From Streptosporangiales bacterium (lineage in GTDB: Bacteria > Actinomycetota > Actinomycetes > Streptosporangiales > WHSR01): a stretch of 64,000 bases of DNA. The stretch lies in contig WHSR01000013.1 in the NCBI GenBank assembly GCA_009379995.1, positions 1 through 64,000 of the forward strand, in the 5' to 3' direction. The translations under genes were made by a program, and so were the position numbers. The notes under the pieces are model-generated. The model had not been told where the DNA came from. It worked only from the letters and a program-made list of their open reading frames with translations, and searched no databases. Numbering within the stretch: the first letter of the stretch is position 1; every line of letters starts with the position of its first letter. Positions 35,430 through 45,137 of this stretch are shown here, in pieces.

Positions 35430-36026
35430 TCATGGGTCGCGGACGACGGCTCCGAGGAGGCGTTCGGCTTCCGCGACCACCGCGGGAAGCGTGTTGGCCG
35501 GATCCTCGGACCGGGCGAGGAGCATCCCCGCCTCACACAGCGCACCGAAGATCATCTGCGAGCGGACGCCGAGGTTCTCCTCGACGACTCGGCCGTCCGC
35601 GGCGGCGGCGCGGATGCCCTCGGTCAAGGCGCTGAGCACGTGCTCGTACTCGATCTCGCGGACCCCCTCCCAGCCGAGGGCGGCCGGGCCGTCCAGCAGG
35701 ACGATCCGCCGAAAGCCGCTGTCCAGGCAATGCTCCAAGAACGTCCGACAGCCCCGGCGCAGCGCGGACCAGGAGTCGGGCTCCTCGGCACCGATCCGCT
35801 TCAGCGTGACGGCGAGCTGCTCCTGCTCACGGACGAACACCGCCCGGAAAAGGTCGGCCTTGCCGTGGAAATGGTGGTAGGCGGCACCCTTGGTCACCCC
35901 GGCCGCGGCGGCGATCGCGTCGATCGATGTGGGGCCGTACCCGTCCCGCCCGAACAGCCGCTGTGCGGCGTCGATCAACCGGGATGACGTCACATCCGAA
36001 CGCTCGGCCTGTGTCCGGCGGACCAT
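35430..36026 (-). CDS. TetR/AcrR-family regulator
   Basis: 198 residues from ATG 36026, RBS GGGGGAGGAAGGG. HTH: SSRLIDAAQRLFGRDGYGPT, SIDAIAAAAGVTKGAAYHHF, HGKADLFRAVF. Divergent from the reductase pair; two identical-pattern palindromes lie in the 84-bp gap, indicating repression of both directions. Confidence 0.9.
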   Translation of the reverse strand: MVRRTQAERSDVTSSRLIDAAQRLFGRDGYGPTSIDAIAAAAGVTKGAAYHHFHGKADLFRAVFVREQEQLAVTLKRIGAEEPDSWSALRRGCRTFLEHCLDSGFRRIVLLDGPAALGWEGVREIEYEHVLSALTEGIRAAAADGRVVEENLGVRSQMIFGALCEAGMLLARSEDPANTLPAVVAEAERLLGAVVRDP

Positions 36027-36040
36027 GCCCTTCCTCCCCC

Positions 36041-36096
36041 TTGACGGACATACTCGAAGTATGTAAGTTCGGCCTATGTTACATACTTTGAGTATG
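36041..36096. promoter_or_regulatory. Promoter with paired TetR palindromes
   Basis: CATACTCGAAGTATG (36049-36063) and CATACTTTGAGTATG (36082-36096) share perfect CATACT/AGTATG arms around 3 nt. Rightward promoter elements TTGACG (36041-36046) and TAAGTT (36064-36069), 17 nt apart, flank the first palindrome, so its occupation would block RNA polymerase. Confidence 0.75.
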
Positions 36097-36110
36097 GAAC
36101 TGGGCCGATA

Positions 36111-37150
36111 ATGACTACCCAGTCCATCGCGATCTACGGAGCCACCGGACACACCGGGCGCCTTGTGGCCGCCGAACTTCTCTCCCGGGGCCGGACATCA
36201 TCTTGGCCGGCCGCAACGCCGACGCCCTCCGGGCAGCCGCCGAGGAACTCGACTCACCCGAGCACGTACGCGCGCACCCGGCGCCGCTCGACGACACCGC
36301 GGCGTTACGCGACCTCACCGAAATTGCGAGGGTCCTCGTCCACTGCGCCGGCCCCTTCTCCCAGACGGGCGAGCCGGTCGCGGCCGCCGCCGTCGAGGCG
36401 GGCTGCCACTACATCGACCATGCCGTGGAGTCGCACCACGTCAAGCACCTGTTCGACGCCTACCAGGAACCCGCCCAGCGCACCGGAACGATCATGATTC
36501 CCGGGCTGAGCTTCTACGGCGGTCTCGGAGACCTGCTCGCCGCCGCCGTGGCCGACGGTCTGTCCGACATCGACCGGGTGATCGTGGCCTACGCGGTGTC
36601 GGGCTGGCGGATGACCACGGGCGCCAAGAACACCGCCGCGCAGCTCTTCGCGGAGACCGAGCGGATCACGTTCAGCGACGGCGTCCACCACGTGGGGTTC
36701 GTCGAGCCGCGCAACTCGGTGTTCGCGTTCCCTCCGCCCCTCGGCCCCCGCACGATGATCGCACCGTTCCCCTCCTGCGAGATCGTGACGATCCCGCGGC
36801 ACGTCCCCGCCCGCGACGTCGACCTGCTGCTCACCGCCAAGACCTTCGAGGAGGAGCAGGTGTTCAACAGCGAGGACGTCGACGCCGCGACGCGGGCCCA
36901 GACGGACTTCACGGTCGCCGTCCAAGCCATCGCCCGCCCGGATAGCGCCGCCGGGCAGGTGACCGGGCACGACCTCTGGCGCGCCGGCGCTTTGGCGTCG
37001 GTGGAGGCGGCCGTACGGCTGGCGGCCGGCGACGGCCCCGCCAAGAGCGGCGTTCTCAGCGCCGCCGAGGCGTTTCCCGCCGAGCCCTTCCTCCGCACGC
37101 TCGAACGACTCGGCGCGTTCACCGTCCACCTCCAGACGCCGACGAGGTGA
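36111..37150 (+). pseudogene. Saccharopine-dehydrogenase-like NAD(P)-binding protein, frameshifted
   Basis: ATG 36111 starts SIAIYGATGHTGRLVAAELL. The frame breaks at the GGGGCC run 36187-36192 and resumes as DIILAGRNADALRAAAEELD, VLVHCAGPFSQTGEPVAAAA and on to 37150. One added C restores an approximately 346-residue protein with a Rossmann N-terminus like saccharopine-dehydrogenase or trans-enoyl-reductase-like enzymes. First target of the divergent TetR. Whether the break is real or a sequencing error is open. Confidence 0.7.
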
Positions 37151-37154
37151 GCTC

Positions 37155-38032
37155 ATGGAACCGATACTCGTCACCGGGAGTGCGGGCGGCAGGCAGGGAT
37201 CGACGGGCCGGCTCGTAACAGAGCTGCTCCTGGAGCGCGGGCACGCCGTGCGGGCGTTCGTGCACTCCGACGACGAACGGGCCGCCCGGCTGCGCAAGCT
37301 CGGGGCGGAGGTGGTCGTCGGGGACCTCCGGGAGATCGCCTCGGTGCTCCCCGCCGTCAGCGGGGTGCGCCGGGCGTTCTTCACCTATCCGGTGACGGAC
37401 GGACTCCTGGACGCCACTGCCGCCTTCGCGGCGGCGGCCCGGCAGGAAGGCGTGGAACGGGTGGTCGAGGTGTCGCAGCTGGCGGCCGGACCCGACGCCC
37501 CGACTCCGCACATGCGCCAGCACTGGCTGTCGGAGGAGGTCTTCGACCGGGCCGAGGTCGGCGCGGTACACCTGCGTGCGGCGGTGTTCTTCGAGAACCT
37601 GGCCGTCTTGGTGGCCGCGGGCGGCGGGCACGAGCTCGCGCTCCCGCTGGGCGCACCGGACACGGTGATCCCGCTCATCGCGGCGGCCGACGTGGCCCGG
37701 GTCGCGGCGGGCATCCTCGCCGACCCGGCACTCGACGTGGACCCCGTCTGCAGGCTGACCGGCGAGATCCTGACCGTCCGCGAGATCGTGGAGGCGTTCG
37801 GGGCGGGACGCGGTGCGGAGGTGAAGTACACCAACGTCCCCCGGAGGAATGGGTGCAGCGGGCGCTCGCCATCTACGGCGACCCGCACACCGTCGAGCAC
37901 CTGTCGAAGCTCTGGGAGATCTTCCGGATCATCGGGTCAGGTCACGACCTCTACCAGGTGACCGAGGCGATCGAGCAGATCGGCGGCCGGCGGCCGTGGA
38001 CCCTCCGCGAGTTCGCGCGCCTCAGCGCCTGA
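37155..38032 (+). pseudogene. NmrA/atypical-SDR family protein, frameshifted near C-terminus
   Basis: ATG 37155: ILVTGSAGGRQGSTGRLVTE is a variant glycine-rich nucleotide motif, followed by VVGDLREIASVLPAVSGVRR and FTYPVTDGLLDATAAFAAAA as in NmrA-like proteins. At the CCCCC run 37838-37842 the frame shifts; adding one C continues EEWVQRALAIYGDPHTVEHL and WEIFRIIG to the stop at 38032 (about 292 residues). Second gene under the TetR promoter. Confidence 0.7.
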
Positions 38033-38260
38033 TCACGCCGCAGGCGACTCGATCCCCCGCGTCACCGGCGGCCAGGGTGTCTGAAACCCCAGCCGAGCGG
38101 TCGTGGGCTCGTCGAGCAGGAGGACATCGGTGCGTTGCGCGAGCGCGGTGGCCAGCCACACCCGTTGCCGCTCTCCGCCGGACAGTTCATCGACACCGTG
38201 GTCGGCGATGTCTTCGACGCGCGTCACGGACATCGCCCGCGCGATTGCGTCCGGCATGAC
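38033..38260 (-). pseudogene. Internal fragment of an ABC transporter ATPase (FecE-like)
   Basis: The reverse strand reads [20 protein letters not shown], then [20 protein letters not shown]: the ABC signature and Walker B of a siderophore/iron-type ATPase. Walker A and the C-terminal switch region are absent; after DEPTT the sequence becomes unrelated. A decayed remnant between the NmrA gene and the next hypothetical. Confidence 0.75.
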
Positions 38261-38305
38261 CGAAACGTTCAAGACAGGCGCCCGCCGCCTTGTCACGCTG
38301 GTCGC

Positions 38306-39193
38306 GTGACCGTAGACCTTTCCGCCGCAGCGTCCTTCATGGCCACCCACGCCCGTGTCCTCGACCGTCGCCGCTTCCAGCTACTTCTGGGCGAAACCGA
38401 TGCCGGCGCCGTGCTCGCCGCCGTCGATGGCTACCGCAATCCCGACGGCGGCTACGGCTGGGGCCTCGAGCCCGATCTGCGGGCTCCCGAGAGCCAGCCC
38501 GGCGGGGCACTGCACGCGTTCGAAGTCTTCGAGGAGGTCGCTCCCTCCACGACGCCGCGCGCCGTCGAGCTGTGCGACTGGCTGGCGTCGGTGTCGTCGC
38601 CCGACGGAGGGCTCCCCTTCGCTCTTCCCGTCGCCGACTCCGCGGGTTGCGCGCCGTTCTGGGCGCAGGCCGACCCCACTACCTCTTCCCTGCACAGCAC
38701 CGCGTTCGTCGCCGCTGCCGCCCTCCGGGTAGCCGCGGGTGACCCGGACGTCGCCGCGCATCCCTGGCTCGATCAGGCCACGCGGTACTGTCTCGGCGCC
38801 ATCGAGGCGGTCGACACCGCGCCACACGCGATCGAGTTGTCCTTCGCGATTCAGTTCCTCGACGCGGTGCACGAAACCCGTCCCGAGGCTGTCGGGCTGC
38901 TCGACCACCTCGGCAGATTCATCCCGGAGAACGGGCTCGTACGTGTCGCAGGCGGCGGCGAGGACGAAATGTTGCGCCCGCTCGACTTCGCTCCCGCTCC
39001 CGGCCGTCCGGCTCGGAAGCTTTTCCCGCCGGCGGTCGTCGACGCGGAGCTGCGCCGTCTGGCCGACGGACAGCAGGACGACGGCGGCTGGCTCGTCGAC
39101 TTCGCGAGCTACTCACCGGCGGCCGCCCTCGAATGGCGCGGCTACACGACAGTGCGCGCCGTTTCGATCCTGCGGCGCAACTCCGTCATCTGA
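38306..39193 (+). CDS. Hypothetical alpha/alpha-toroid-like protein
   Basis: 295 residues from GTG 38306. Two prenyltransferase/squalene-cyclase-like (QW-type) repeats are visible: [20 protein letters not shown] near the start and [20 protein letters not shown] near the end, with Ala-rich helices between. This suggests a six-helix-hairpin barrel. The cyclase DxDD motif is not evident, so enzymatic activity is uncertain. No signal peptide. Confidence 0.65.
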   Translation: MTVDLSAAASFMATHARVLDRRRFQLLLGETDAGAVLAAVDGYRNPDGGYGWGLEPDLRAPESQPGGALHAFEVFEEVAPSTTPRAVELCDWLASVSSPDGGLPFALPVADSAGCAPFWAQADPTTSSLHSTAFVAAAALRVAAGDPDVAAHPWLDQATRYCLGAIEAVDTAPHAIELSFAIQFLDAVHETRPEAVGLLDHLGRFIPENGLVRVAGGGEDEMLRPLDFAPAPGRPARKLFPPAVVDAELRRLADGQQDDGGWLVDFASYSPAAALEWRGYTTVRAVSILRRNSVI

Positions 39194-39382
39194 CCCAGAA
39201 ACGCCCAGGAGCACGGTGCCGGCGGCGCCGTCGACGGTGATCAGCTGGCGTCGAGAGGGCCAGCCCCGCGCGGTGCGTGCCTGGGCGAGGAACATCGAGC
39301 CGAACTTGCCGGCACCGATGACGCCCACCCGGGCGGGTCTGCCCTCGACCGCACGCTCGAGGAGCGCGGCATTGAGGAACAT
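39194..39382 (-). pseudogene. Chimeric remnant: homoserine-dehydrogenase-like start joined to another gene's tail
   Basis: From ATG 39382 the reverse strand reads MFLNAALLERAVEGRPARVG, VIGAGKFGSMFLAQARTARG, the N-terminus of SAF/homoserine-dehydrogenase-like oxidoreductases (normally over 400 residues), then switches to RRQLITVDGAAGTVLLGVSG, which looks like the tail of a PEP-utilising swivel domain. The join is near 39250. Neither protein is functional here. Confidence 0.5.
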
Positions 39383-39444
39383 AAAGATCACAAATATGGA
39401 ATCCACACTACGTGCTGCCGCCAGCGAATGGCATGCTGCACGCC

Positions 39445-40464
39445 ATGCCTGCGAGACGGACACTCCTCGCCTGCCTGACGGTCGCCGCCCTACTGACTGG
39501 TTGTTCATATATAACCGGCGACCGGAGCGCCGGCCGTGCCGACGGGAAGCCCACACGTGACGCGAACACGTCCTCCGGCGCGCTGCAGACCGGCTGGATG
39601 AACGTGCGGAACTGGATCCGGGTGAATCTGCTCGCGCTCGACCGGACGTCGCCGAAGGTCGTCACGGTGCGGTTCCGGCTCACCAACACCGGCGACGCGA
39701 GCTTCCACACCGGCGACAAGCTCAGCTACACCGACTACGGCACGGCCGACTGGCACGCCACCGCCGTCACGCTCGTGGATGCCCAGGCGCGGAAGCACTA
39801 CTACCCGCTGACGGCGACCGACGGCGAATGTGTCTGCTCGGTCTTCGACGACGGCGGCGACATCGAGCCCGGTGAGTCGATGGACTTCTTCGCCAGCTTC
39901 ACCGAACCACCCGGCAAGGCACTCATCGTCATGGTTCCGAACACCCCGCCGTTCCTCGGGGTGCCCGTCGGCGACAAGCCGGGGCCGGTGGAGCCGGGTG
40001 AGGGACAGCCCGTACGCGACGCCGCGAAGCTCGACCTGGAGGCACCGAAGATCCTGCCCATCGTCGGCGTGAGCAGGGCGGTGGACGGGTCGAAGGAAGA
40101 AGAGGTGGACGACAAGGAGGTCGAGGTACGGCTCTCCTCCGACGTCCTCTTCGCGCTCAACAAGGCAGACCTGTCACCGAGGGCCAGGCAGGTGCTGACG
40201 GACGTCGCCGCCAGGATCGACCGTTCCAAGGCCGCCGTCGTCAAGGTCGACGGCTACACCGACGACACCGGCAACGACGCGATCAACAACCCGCTGTCCC
40301 GCCGCCGCGCCGCAGCCGTCCGCGACGCGCTGACCGGGCTCGTCACCAGGGACGGAGTGACGTACCAGGTGGCCGGACACGGCTCGGCCGACCCGGTGGC
40401 GCCCAACACCAGCGAGGAGAACCGCAAACGCAACCGGCGGGTCTCCGTCACCTTCGCGCGATGA
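39445..40464 (+). CDS. OmpA-family lipoprotein
   Basis: 339 residues from ATG 39445. Lipobox LACLTVAALLTGC; a central domain (VVTVRFRLTNTGDASFHTGD, CVCSVFDDGG) and a C-terminal OmpA peptidoglycan-binding domain: FALNKADLSPRARQVLTDVA, KVDGYTDDTGNDAINNPLSR, RRAAAVRDAL and ENRKRNRRVSVTF. Anchored in the membrane and probably bound to peptidoglycan. Overlaps the next lipoprotein gene by ATGA. Confidence 0.85.
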   Translation: MPARRTLLACLTVAALLTGCSYITGDRSAGRADGKPTRDANTSSGALQTGWMNVRNWIRVNLLALDRTSPKVVTVRFRLTNTGDASFHTGDKLSYTDYGTADWHATAVTLVDAQARKHYYPLTATDGECVCSVFDDGGDIEPGESMDFFASFTEPPGKALIVMVPNTPPFLGVPVGDKPGPVEPGEGQPVRDAAKLDLEAPKILPIVGVSRAVDGSKEEEVDDKEVEVRLSSDVLFALNKADLSPRARQVLTDVAARIDRSKAAVVKVDGYTDDTGNDAINNPLSRRRAAAVRDALTGLVTRDGVTYQVAGHGSADPVAPNTSEENRKRNRRVSVTFAR

Positions 40465-41072
40465 GAGTGATGCCACGCATGAACCGTCACGTCACCACCG
40501 CCCTGGCTGGTGCCGCCGTGCTGCTCCTGGCGACGGGATGCGGGCTGCTGCCGGGCGTCGAGCCGGAAGAGACGAACCGGGCGGCCCCGACCGAGGCAAC
40601 GTCCGGACCCACCCGTCCGGCAACGTCCGGACCCACCCGTCCGGCGCAGCGCCCACCTGCCGCCACCGCATCCCCCGACGGCCAGGACGACCTCACCGCC
40701 ACCGTCGACTCGTTCGTCGCCGACGGCTCTGGCTTCGCGCGGCTGACCTTCACGCTGAAGAACGTCGGCTCCACGGAGTACCAACTCACCGGACCGTTCG
40801 CAGAGGAGAACAGCTTCAGGGTACTGTCGGTGCAGGTCGGCAACGTCGATGTGATCGACGAGCAGGCCCAAATGATCCAGTCCACGCTGGCCGACACGGA
40901 CCGGATCTGCCTCTGCCACTGGACACCACCCGGCGCCGACTACTTCTCACTCGAACCGGGGGACTGGGCCACCTTCACCAACATGTTCCAGATCAGCGAC
41001 CAAGCGCGCACCGTCACCGTCCTACTCCCGGGCTTCCAACCCGTGAAGGGAGTCCCGGTCGATCGACCCTGA
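40461..41072 (+). CDS. Lipoprotein paired with the OmpA-like protein
   Basis: 203 residues from ATG 40461 (ATG 40479 gives a more typical signal peptide). Lipobox LAGAAVLLLATGC. A 24-bp perfect tandem duplication encodes TSGPTRPA twice. The folded part (FARLTFTLKNVGSTEYQLTG, DRICLCHWTP, PGDWATFTNMFQI) parallels the N-terminal domain of the OmpA neighbour, including the CxC segment, so the two are probably paralogous over that domain and act together at the cell surface. Confidence 0.75.
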   Translation: MRVMPRMNRHVTTALAGAAVLLLATGCGLLPGVEPEETNRAAPTEATSGPTRPATSGPTRPAQRPPAATASPDGQDDLTATVDSFVADGSGFARLTFTLKNVGSTEYQLTGPFAEENSFRVLSVQVGNVDVIDEQAQMIQSTLADTDRICLCHWTPPGADYFSLEPGDWATFTNMFQISDQARTVTVLLPGFQPVKGVPVDRP

Positions 41073-41249
41073 CCACGGGAACGCCGAAGACCACAAGGTG
41101 GTGGATCCTCGTTGCCGCCCGCAACAGCGACAGGCATTGACCGGTTCCTGTGTGTCTGTGGCGACCTGACCCAGGCCGGTAGTCACCGGCGAGGCGTCAC
41201 CCGCGACCACCAACCCACCGGCCGACCAGCCGGCCCCCAACGCAAACAA

Positions 41250-41274
41250 CCCCGAACCCAACGAGGGTTCGGGG
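41250..41274. terminator. 10-bp hairpin terminator
   Basis: CCCCGAACCC and GGGTTCGGGG form a perfect stem with a 5-nt loop between the rightward lipoprotein gene and the leftward tmRNA 3' end, suited to terminating both. Confidence 0.75.
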
Positions 41275-41301
41275 TCATTCCGATCTCTTGAGAGATCACA
41301 A

Positions 41302-41672
41302 GGTGGAGGTGGCGGGAATCGAACCCGCGTCCTTCGGCACCAACCCAGGCCTTCTCCGGGCGCAGCCTGCTAGTCGTTTTGCTCGGCCCCGACGGTCACG
41401 CAGGCAAGCCGTCGACAAGCCCAGCCGCTGTGTGCTGTCCCTGCCTAGCCCCGCGGCCGGGCCGGCAGGTGAGCCTCCTTAACGATGCCAGTCACCGGAG
41501 CGGAGGCGGCCCCGGGCTGACACCCGCGTTACTCGCGGTCAGGCCGCGAGGGCGAGAGAGCGCTGTGTCTTGGCGCTTGTTTTTTTGCGGTCACGGGATT
41601 TACGAGGTCGCAACCACAACCCTCGGCCCGCTTCTCCTGGCCTAACTACCGAAGTCGAAGCCAGTCACCCCC
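41302..41672 (-). ncRNA. ssrA: tmRNA
   Basis: On the reverse strand the 5' end GGGGGTGACTGGCTTCGAC (from 41672) pairs with the 3' tRNA-like CACCTCC ending near 41305, and the T-arm GGTTCGATTCC is intact. The internal reading frame ends SLALAA-stop (stop at 41541-41539) and lies in an A-rich stretch, the usual tag region. About 371 nt. tmRNA with SmpB rescues stalled ribosomes; smpB is at 62331-62798. 41673-41957 shows no gene. Confidence 0.93.
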
Positions 41673-41957
41673 TATGCAGTTGTCAACCGAACCGGTCGTC
41701 GCAGGACGCCCTGTCCGTCATCGACCGTACCTTGTCAACGCGCGAAGCGCTACGTCCATTCCCCGTACGCCCGGCCGGCACGAGGAAGCCCCCCGTGGTC
41801 ATGTGGGGTGCCCGGCCACACGTCCACGGGGGGCTGATATCGACGGCACCGTGGGCGCCCCAGCAAGGGCCGCGGCCACCGAACCGCCTAGGACAGAGCC
41901 TCCCCCGAGTCGAGGCTCGTGCCCACCGTCGACCGGAGCCTCAACGGCCCGGTCTGT

Positions 41958-42890
41958 CTATGAGACGCGCGATGGTCCGGGGAGGTTCACGTCCGCGGCG
42001 AAGAGTCTCGCGGCGTTGTCGTGGCACACCGCGCGCAGCCAGCCGTCGCCCAGATCCAGCCGGACGAGCGCGGCGAGCTGGTGGGCGTACGGGTGTGGGA
42101 TGTTCGGGAAGTCGGTTCCCAACAGCACCTTGTCCCGCAGCTCGACGAGGCGCGGCGTGAGTTCGTCCGGCCACGGCGCGCCCGCGTCGGCCATGAAGTC
42201 GGTGAACGCCATCGTCGTGTCGAGGTGCAGGTTCTCGTAACGCTCGGCGAGGGCGAGAAACTCGCGGTACTCAGGCGTGCCCATGTGCGCGACGACGGCT
42301 ACCAGCCGAGGGTGCCGAGTGAGGACCTCGGCGAAGATGCCGGGGCCGGTGAACGCGCCCGGCACCGGTCCCGATCCGCAGTGCACCACGACCGGGACGC
42401 CCGCCTCCGCGAGCACTCCCCACACCGGGTCGAGCGTCGGATCCCGTGGGTCGTACCCGCCCACCTGGACGTGCGCCTTGAACACCCGGGCACCGTCGGC
42501 CACCGCCGCGGGCACGTACGTCGCGGCCGACGGCTCCGCGAAGAACGTGGCGGTGTGCAGGCACTCGGGGGTACGGCGGGCGAAGTCGGCTGCCCAGCCG
42601 TTCAGCCACTCCGCCATCCCGGGCTTGTGCGGGTAGACCATCGCCGTGAAGACCAGCACGCCGAGGCCGCGCAGCACGGCGAGCCGGCGCGCCTCGTCGT
42701 AGCGGTAGGCGATCGGCCACTCCCGGCCGATGAGCGGCCCCCGCTGGTCGAAGTACGCCCACACCTTTTGCAGCAGGTTCTCCGGCAGAAAGTGGGTGTG
42801 GACATCGATAAGCCCCGGCAGCCCGAGGCGCCGCCAGAACGCCGGGATCTGCTCGTCGCTTTCCGGCGCATCCGGTACGGACGCCGTCAT
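41958..42890 (-). CDS. Amidohydrolase-2 family metal-dependent hydrolase/decarboxylase
   Basis: 310 residues. TIM-barrel amidohydrolase motifs: GLIDVHTHFLPENLL (metal HxH), ARVFKAHVQVGGYDP, VPVVVHCGSG, VVAHMGTPEYREFLAL and LGTDFPNIPHPYAHQ (Asp). The group includes aminocarboxymuconate-semialdehyde and other decarboxylases of aromatic degradation. ATG overlaps the upstream C45 peptidase stop. Last gene of a four-gene operon. Confidence 0.85.
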   Translation of the reverse strand: MTASVPDAPESDEQIPAFWRRLGLPGLIDVHTHFLPENLLQKVWAYFDQRGPLIGREWPIAYRYDEARRLAVLRGLGVLVFTAMVYPHKPGMAEWLNGWAADFARRTPECLHTATFFAEPSAATYVPAAVADGARVFKAHVQVGGYDPRDPTLDPVWGVLAEAGVPVVVHCGSGPVPGAFTGPGIFAEVLTRHPRLVAVVAHMGTPEYREFLALAERYENLHLDTTMAFTDFMADAGAPWPDELTPRLVELRDKVLLGTDFPNIPHPYAHQLAALVRLDLGDGWLRAVCHDNAARLFAADVNLPGPSRVS

Positions 42891-43984
42891 GACGCCAGCT
42901 TGTCCAGGAAGAACTCCTCGTACTCGTGCTCGCAGGGCGGGTGGCCGGCGATGAGGAACCGCCGCTCGGTCAGGTCCATGATGATCGAGTACACCGAGCA
43001 GCTCCGTTCGAGCTCGGCGTCGCGGGCGTCCACGTGCCGGCAGATCCCGTTCGGGAAGCTGTAGTGGTCGCGGAAGACCACCATCAGGTCGGCGACCGCC
43101 ACCTGGCGCGCGGCGAGACGCTCCTCGAGAAGATGTCGCGCCCGCTCCGGACGAAGCAGGCTGAGCGCCGAGGACGCCTTGCGGAGATCCTGCACCGGCA
43201 CGCCGCTCATGAAGTGGTTGGCGTGCGCGACGAGCCCGTCGACCGGGAACAGGTGGCCGAAGTCGCCGGGCACCACCTCGAGGTCGATGGCCTCCCCGCC
43301 GGCGTCCGCCAGCAGGATGTTGCCGGAGCCGCTCCTCGGGGGCACGGTCACCGCCCGGAGCGCGTCCGCCATGGTGGTCGCCTGGAGCGCGCCGCGGAGC
43401 AGGAAGTGGTACGGCACCCCGTCGCCGCCCCGATCCCGGTCGCAGACCAGCAGGTTCGCGCAGATGCCGATGCCTGCCGAGTTCACCCCTGTCTTGGCGA
43501 GCATCCCGGCCTCGGCGAGGGTGAGCACCGTGAAGCCGTCCTCGTCACGGGTGCCGAGCAGGAAGGTGAACTCCCCCTGCTCGGGACGCCAGTCCCAGTT
43601 CTGGCCGAGCAGCGCGTGCCCGTCCGCGGTCCGGGGCGGCAGCACCGCGAGCGACGTACAGCCGTCGTCGGCTCCGTCATCGCCGGCCGCGGCGCCGTAC
43701 AGCAGCTCGGTGCGCGCGTTGAGGGCGAAGACGTGCTCCGGCGGCTGGCCGGCTCCCTCCGCGATCCCGTTCAGCATGGCCTCGATGGCCGGGTGGTATC
43801 CGGCGGCGATCTCTCGGTAGCGCTCACCGTGGCGGCGCACGTCGGCCTCGGAGAGCCCGGCGGCGCGGAACCTGCGCAGGTAATCCTTCAGGTTGCCGTC
43901 CACCATCTCGGCGAGCCGCCGCCCGTACGCGACCCCCATGTCTCCATACGAACCCTCGAGGAAGACCAGCGGAACGCCCGTCAT
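42887..43984 (-). CDS. C45-family autoproteolytic acyltransferase/hydrolase
   Basis: 365 residues from ATG 43984. Ntn-hydrolase features of the acyl-CoA:6-APA acyltransferase family: Cys109 in DDGCTSLAVLPP (the new N-terminal nucleophile after self-cleavage), LLGQNWDWRPEQGEF, AGMLAKTGVNSAGIGICANL and DLEVVPGDFGHLFP. Natural amide substrates of this family are mostly unknown. Overlaps the amidohydrolase gene, so joint breakdown of an amide is plausible. Confidence 0.8.
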   Translation of the reverse strand: MTGVPLVFLEGSYGDMGVAYGRRLAEMVDGNLKDYLRRFRAAGLSEADVRRHGERYREIAAGYHPAIEAMLNGIAEGAGQPPEHVFALNARTELLYGAAAGDDGADDGCTSLAVLPPRTADGHALLGQNWDWRPEQGEFTFLLGTRDEDGFTVLTLAEAGMLAKTGVNSAGIGICANLLVCDRDRGGDGVPYHFLLRGALQATTMADALRAVTVPPRSGSGNILLADAGGEAIDLEVVPGDFGHLFPVDGLVAHANHFMSGVPVQDLRKASSALSLLRPERARHLLEERLAARQVAVADLMVVFRDHYSFPNGICRHVDARDAELERSCSVYSIIMDLTERRFLIAGHPPCEHEYEEFFLDKLAS

Positions 43985-44024
43985 CTCAGCTCCTCTCACC
44001 CGGGCTCCGGTTCCCCCTCTAGCT

Positions 44025-45125
44025 TCACACGAAGGTGAGCACCGGCTTGATGGTGGTACCGCTGATCGAGTCCGCGATCGCCTCGTTGATCTGCCGGAAC
44101 GGGTAGTTCCGGACCAGACGGTCGAACGGGAATCGCCCGCGCTCGTGCAGCGCGATCAGCTTCGGGACGAACACACCGGGTATGGCCTCGCCGCCGATGA
44201 TCCCGCGCAGGGTCCTGCCCCCGCGCACCAGCGGCGCCGCCGGTATGGACAGGTCCTGGCCGCTGCCGGCCACTATTCCGCAGGTTCCCCGGGTGTCCAG
44301 GGACTCGACGGCGGTACGGATGAGCGCCGGCACGCCGGTGGTGTCCAGGATGACGTCGCACCCGCCGCCGGTGTGCTCGCGGATCTCCTCGGCGACGTCG
44401 CCGCCGCCCTCGGTGTGGATCACGTGCGTCGCCCCGAGCTCCGTTGCGGTCTCCAGCCGGTGCGCCACCCGGTCGACGGCGATGATCTCCGTCGCCCCCG
44501 CCACGACCGCCGCCATCACCGCGCCCAGGCCGACCGCGCCGGCCCCGAAGACCGCGAACGACGACCCGACAGTGACCGGCACGACGTTGAGGACCGAGCC
44601 GGCGCCGGTCGGGAGGCCGCAGGTCAACGCGGCCAGGTGGTGGAGGGGAGCGTCGTGCGGGACCTTCAGCACGTTGCGCTCGGTGGCGAGCGCATGGCTG
44701 GCGAACGAGGACTGCCCGAAGAAGGCCGCCCGGATGGCGGCGTCGCCCTGACGAGCCCGGGGCGAGCCGTCGGGCCGCAGGCCGCTGAAGGTCACGGCGA
44801 CGAGGTTGTCGCAGTACGTGGTCTGCCCCATCCGACACCTGCGGCACCGACCGCAGTAGTCCGGAGTGAGCAGGACCTTGTCACCGACGGCGACCTGCGT
44901 GACGTCGGAGCCGACCCCCTCGACGGTTCCGGCGCCCTCGTGCCCGAGGATCATCGGCAGCTCGACCGGCAGATGCCCGTCGCGTGCGTGCATGTCGGTA
45001 TGGCAGATGCCCGCGGCGGCGACCCGCACCAGGATCTCGTCGTCCCGCGGCTCGTCCAGCTCCACCTCCTCGATCTCCAGCGGGGCACCGGCCCGCCACG
45101 CGACGGCTGCCGTGATCTTCACCAA
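44025..45125 (-). CDS. Zinc-dependent alcohol dehydrogenase, aryl/benzyl-alcohol type
   Basis: 366 residues. Catalytic zinc: Cys in GICHTDMHARDG and GHEGAGTVEGVG; structural zinc cluster DYCGRCRRCRMGQTTYC; NAD site VFGAGAVGLGAVMAAVVAGA. The LTCGLPTGAGSVLNV segment fits class III/benzyl-alcohol dehydrogenases. Oxidises an alcohol to an aldehyde. Second gene of the operon. Confidence 0.88.
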   Translation of the reverse strand: MVKITAAVAWRAGAPLEIEEVELDEPRDDEILVRVAAAGICHTDMHARDGHLPVELPMILGHEGAGTVEGVGSDVTQVAVGDKVLLTPDYCGRCRRCRMGQTTYCDNLVAVTFSGLRPDGSPRARQGDAAIRAAFFGQSSFASHALATERNVLKVPHDAPLHHLAALTCGLPTGAGSVLNVVPVTVGSSFAVFGAGAVGLGAVMAAVVAGATEIIAVDRVAHRLETATELGATHVIHTEGGGDVAEEIREHTGGGCDVILDTTGVPALIRTAVESLDTRGTCGIVAGSGQDLSIPAAPLVRGGRTLRGIIGGEAIPGVFVPKLIALHERGRFPFDRLVRNYPFRQINEAIADSISGTTIKPVLTFV

Positions 45126-45137
45126 CCACCTCCAGAC

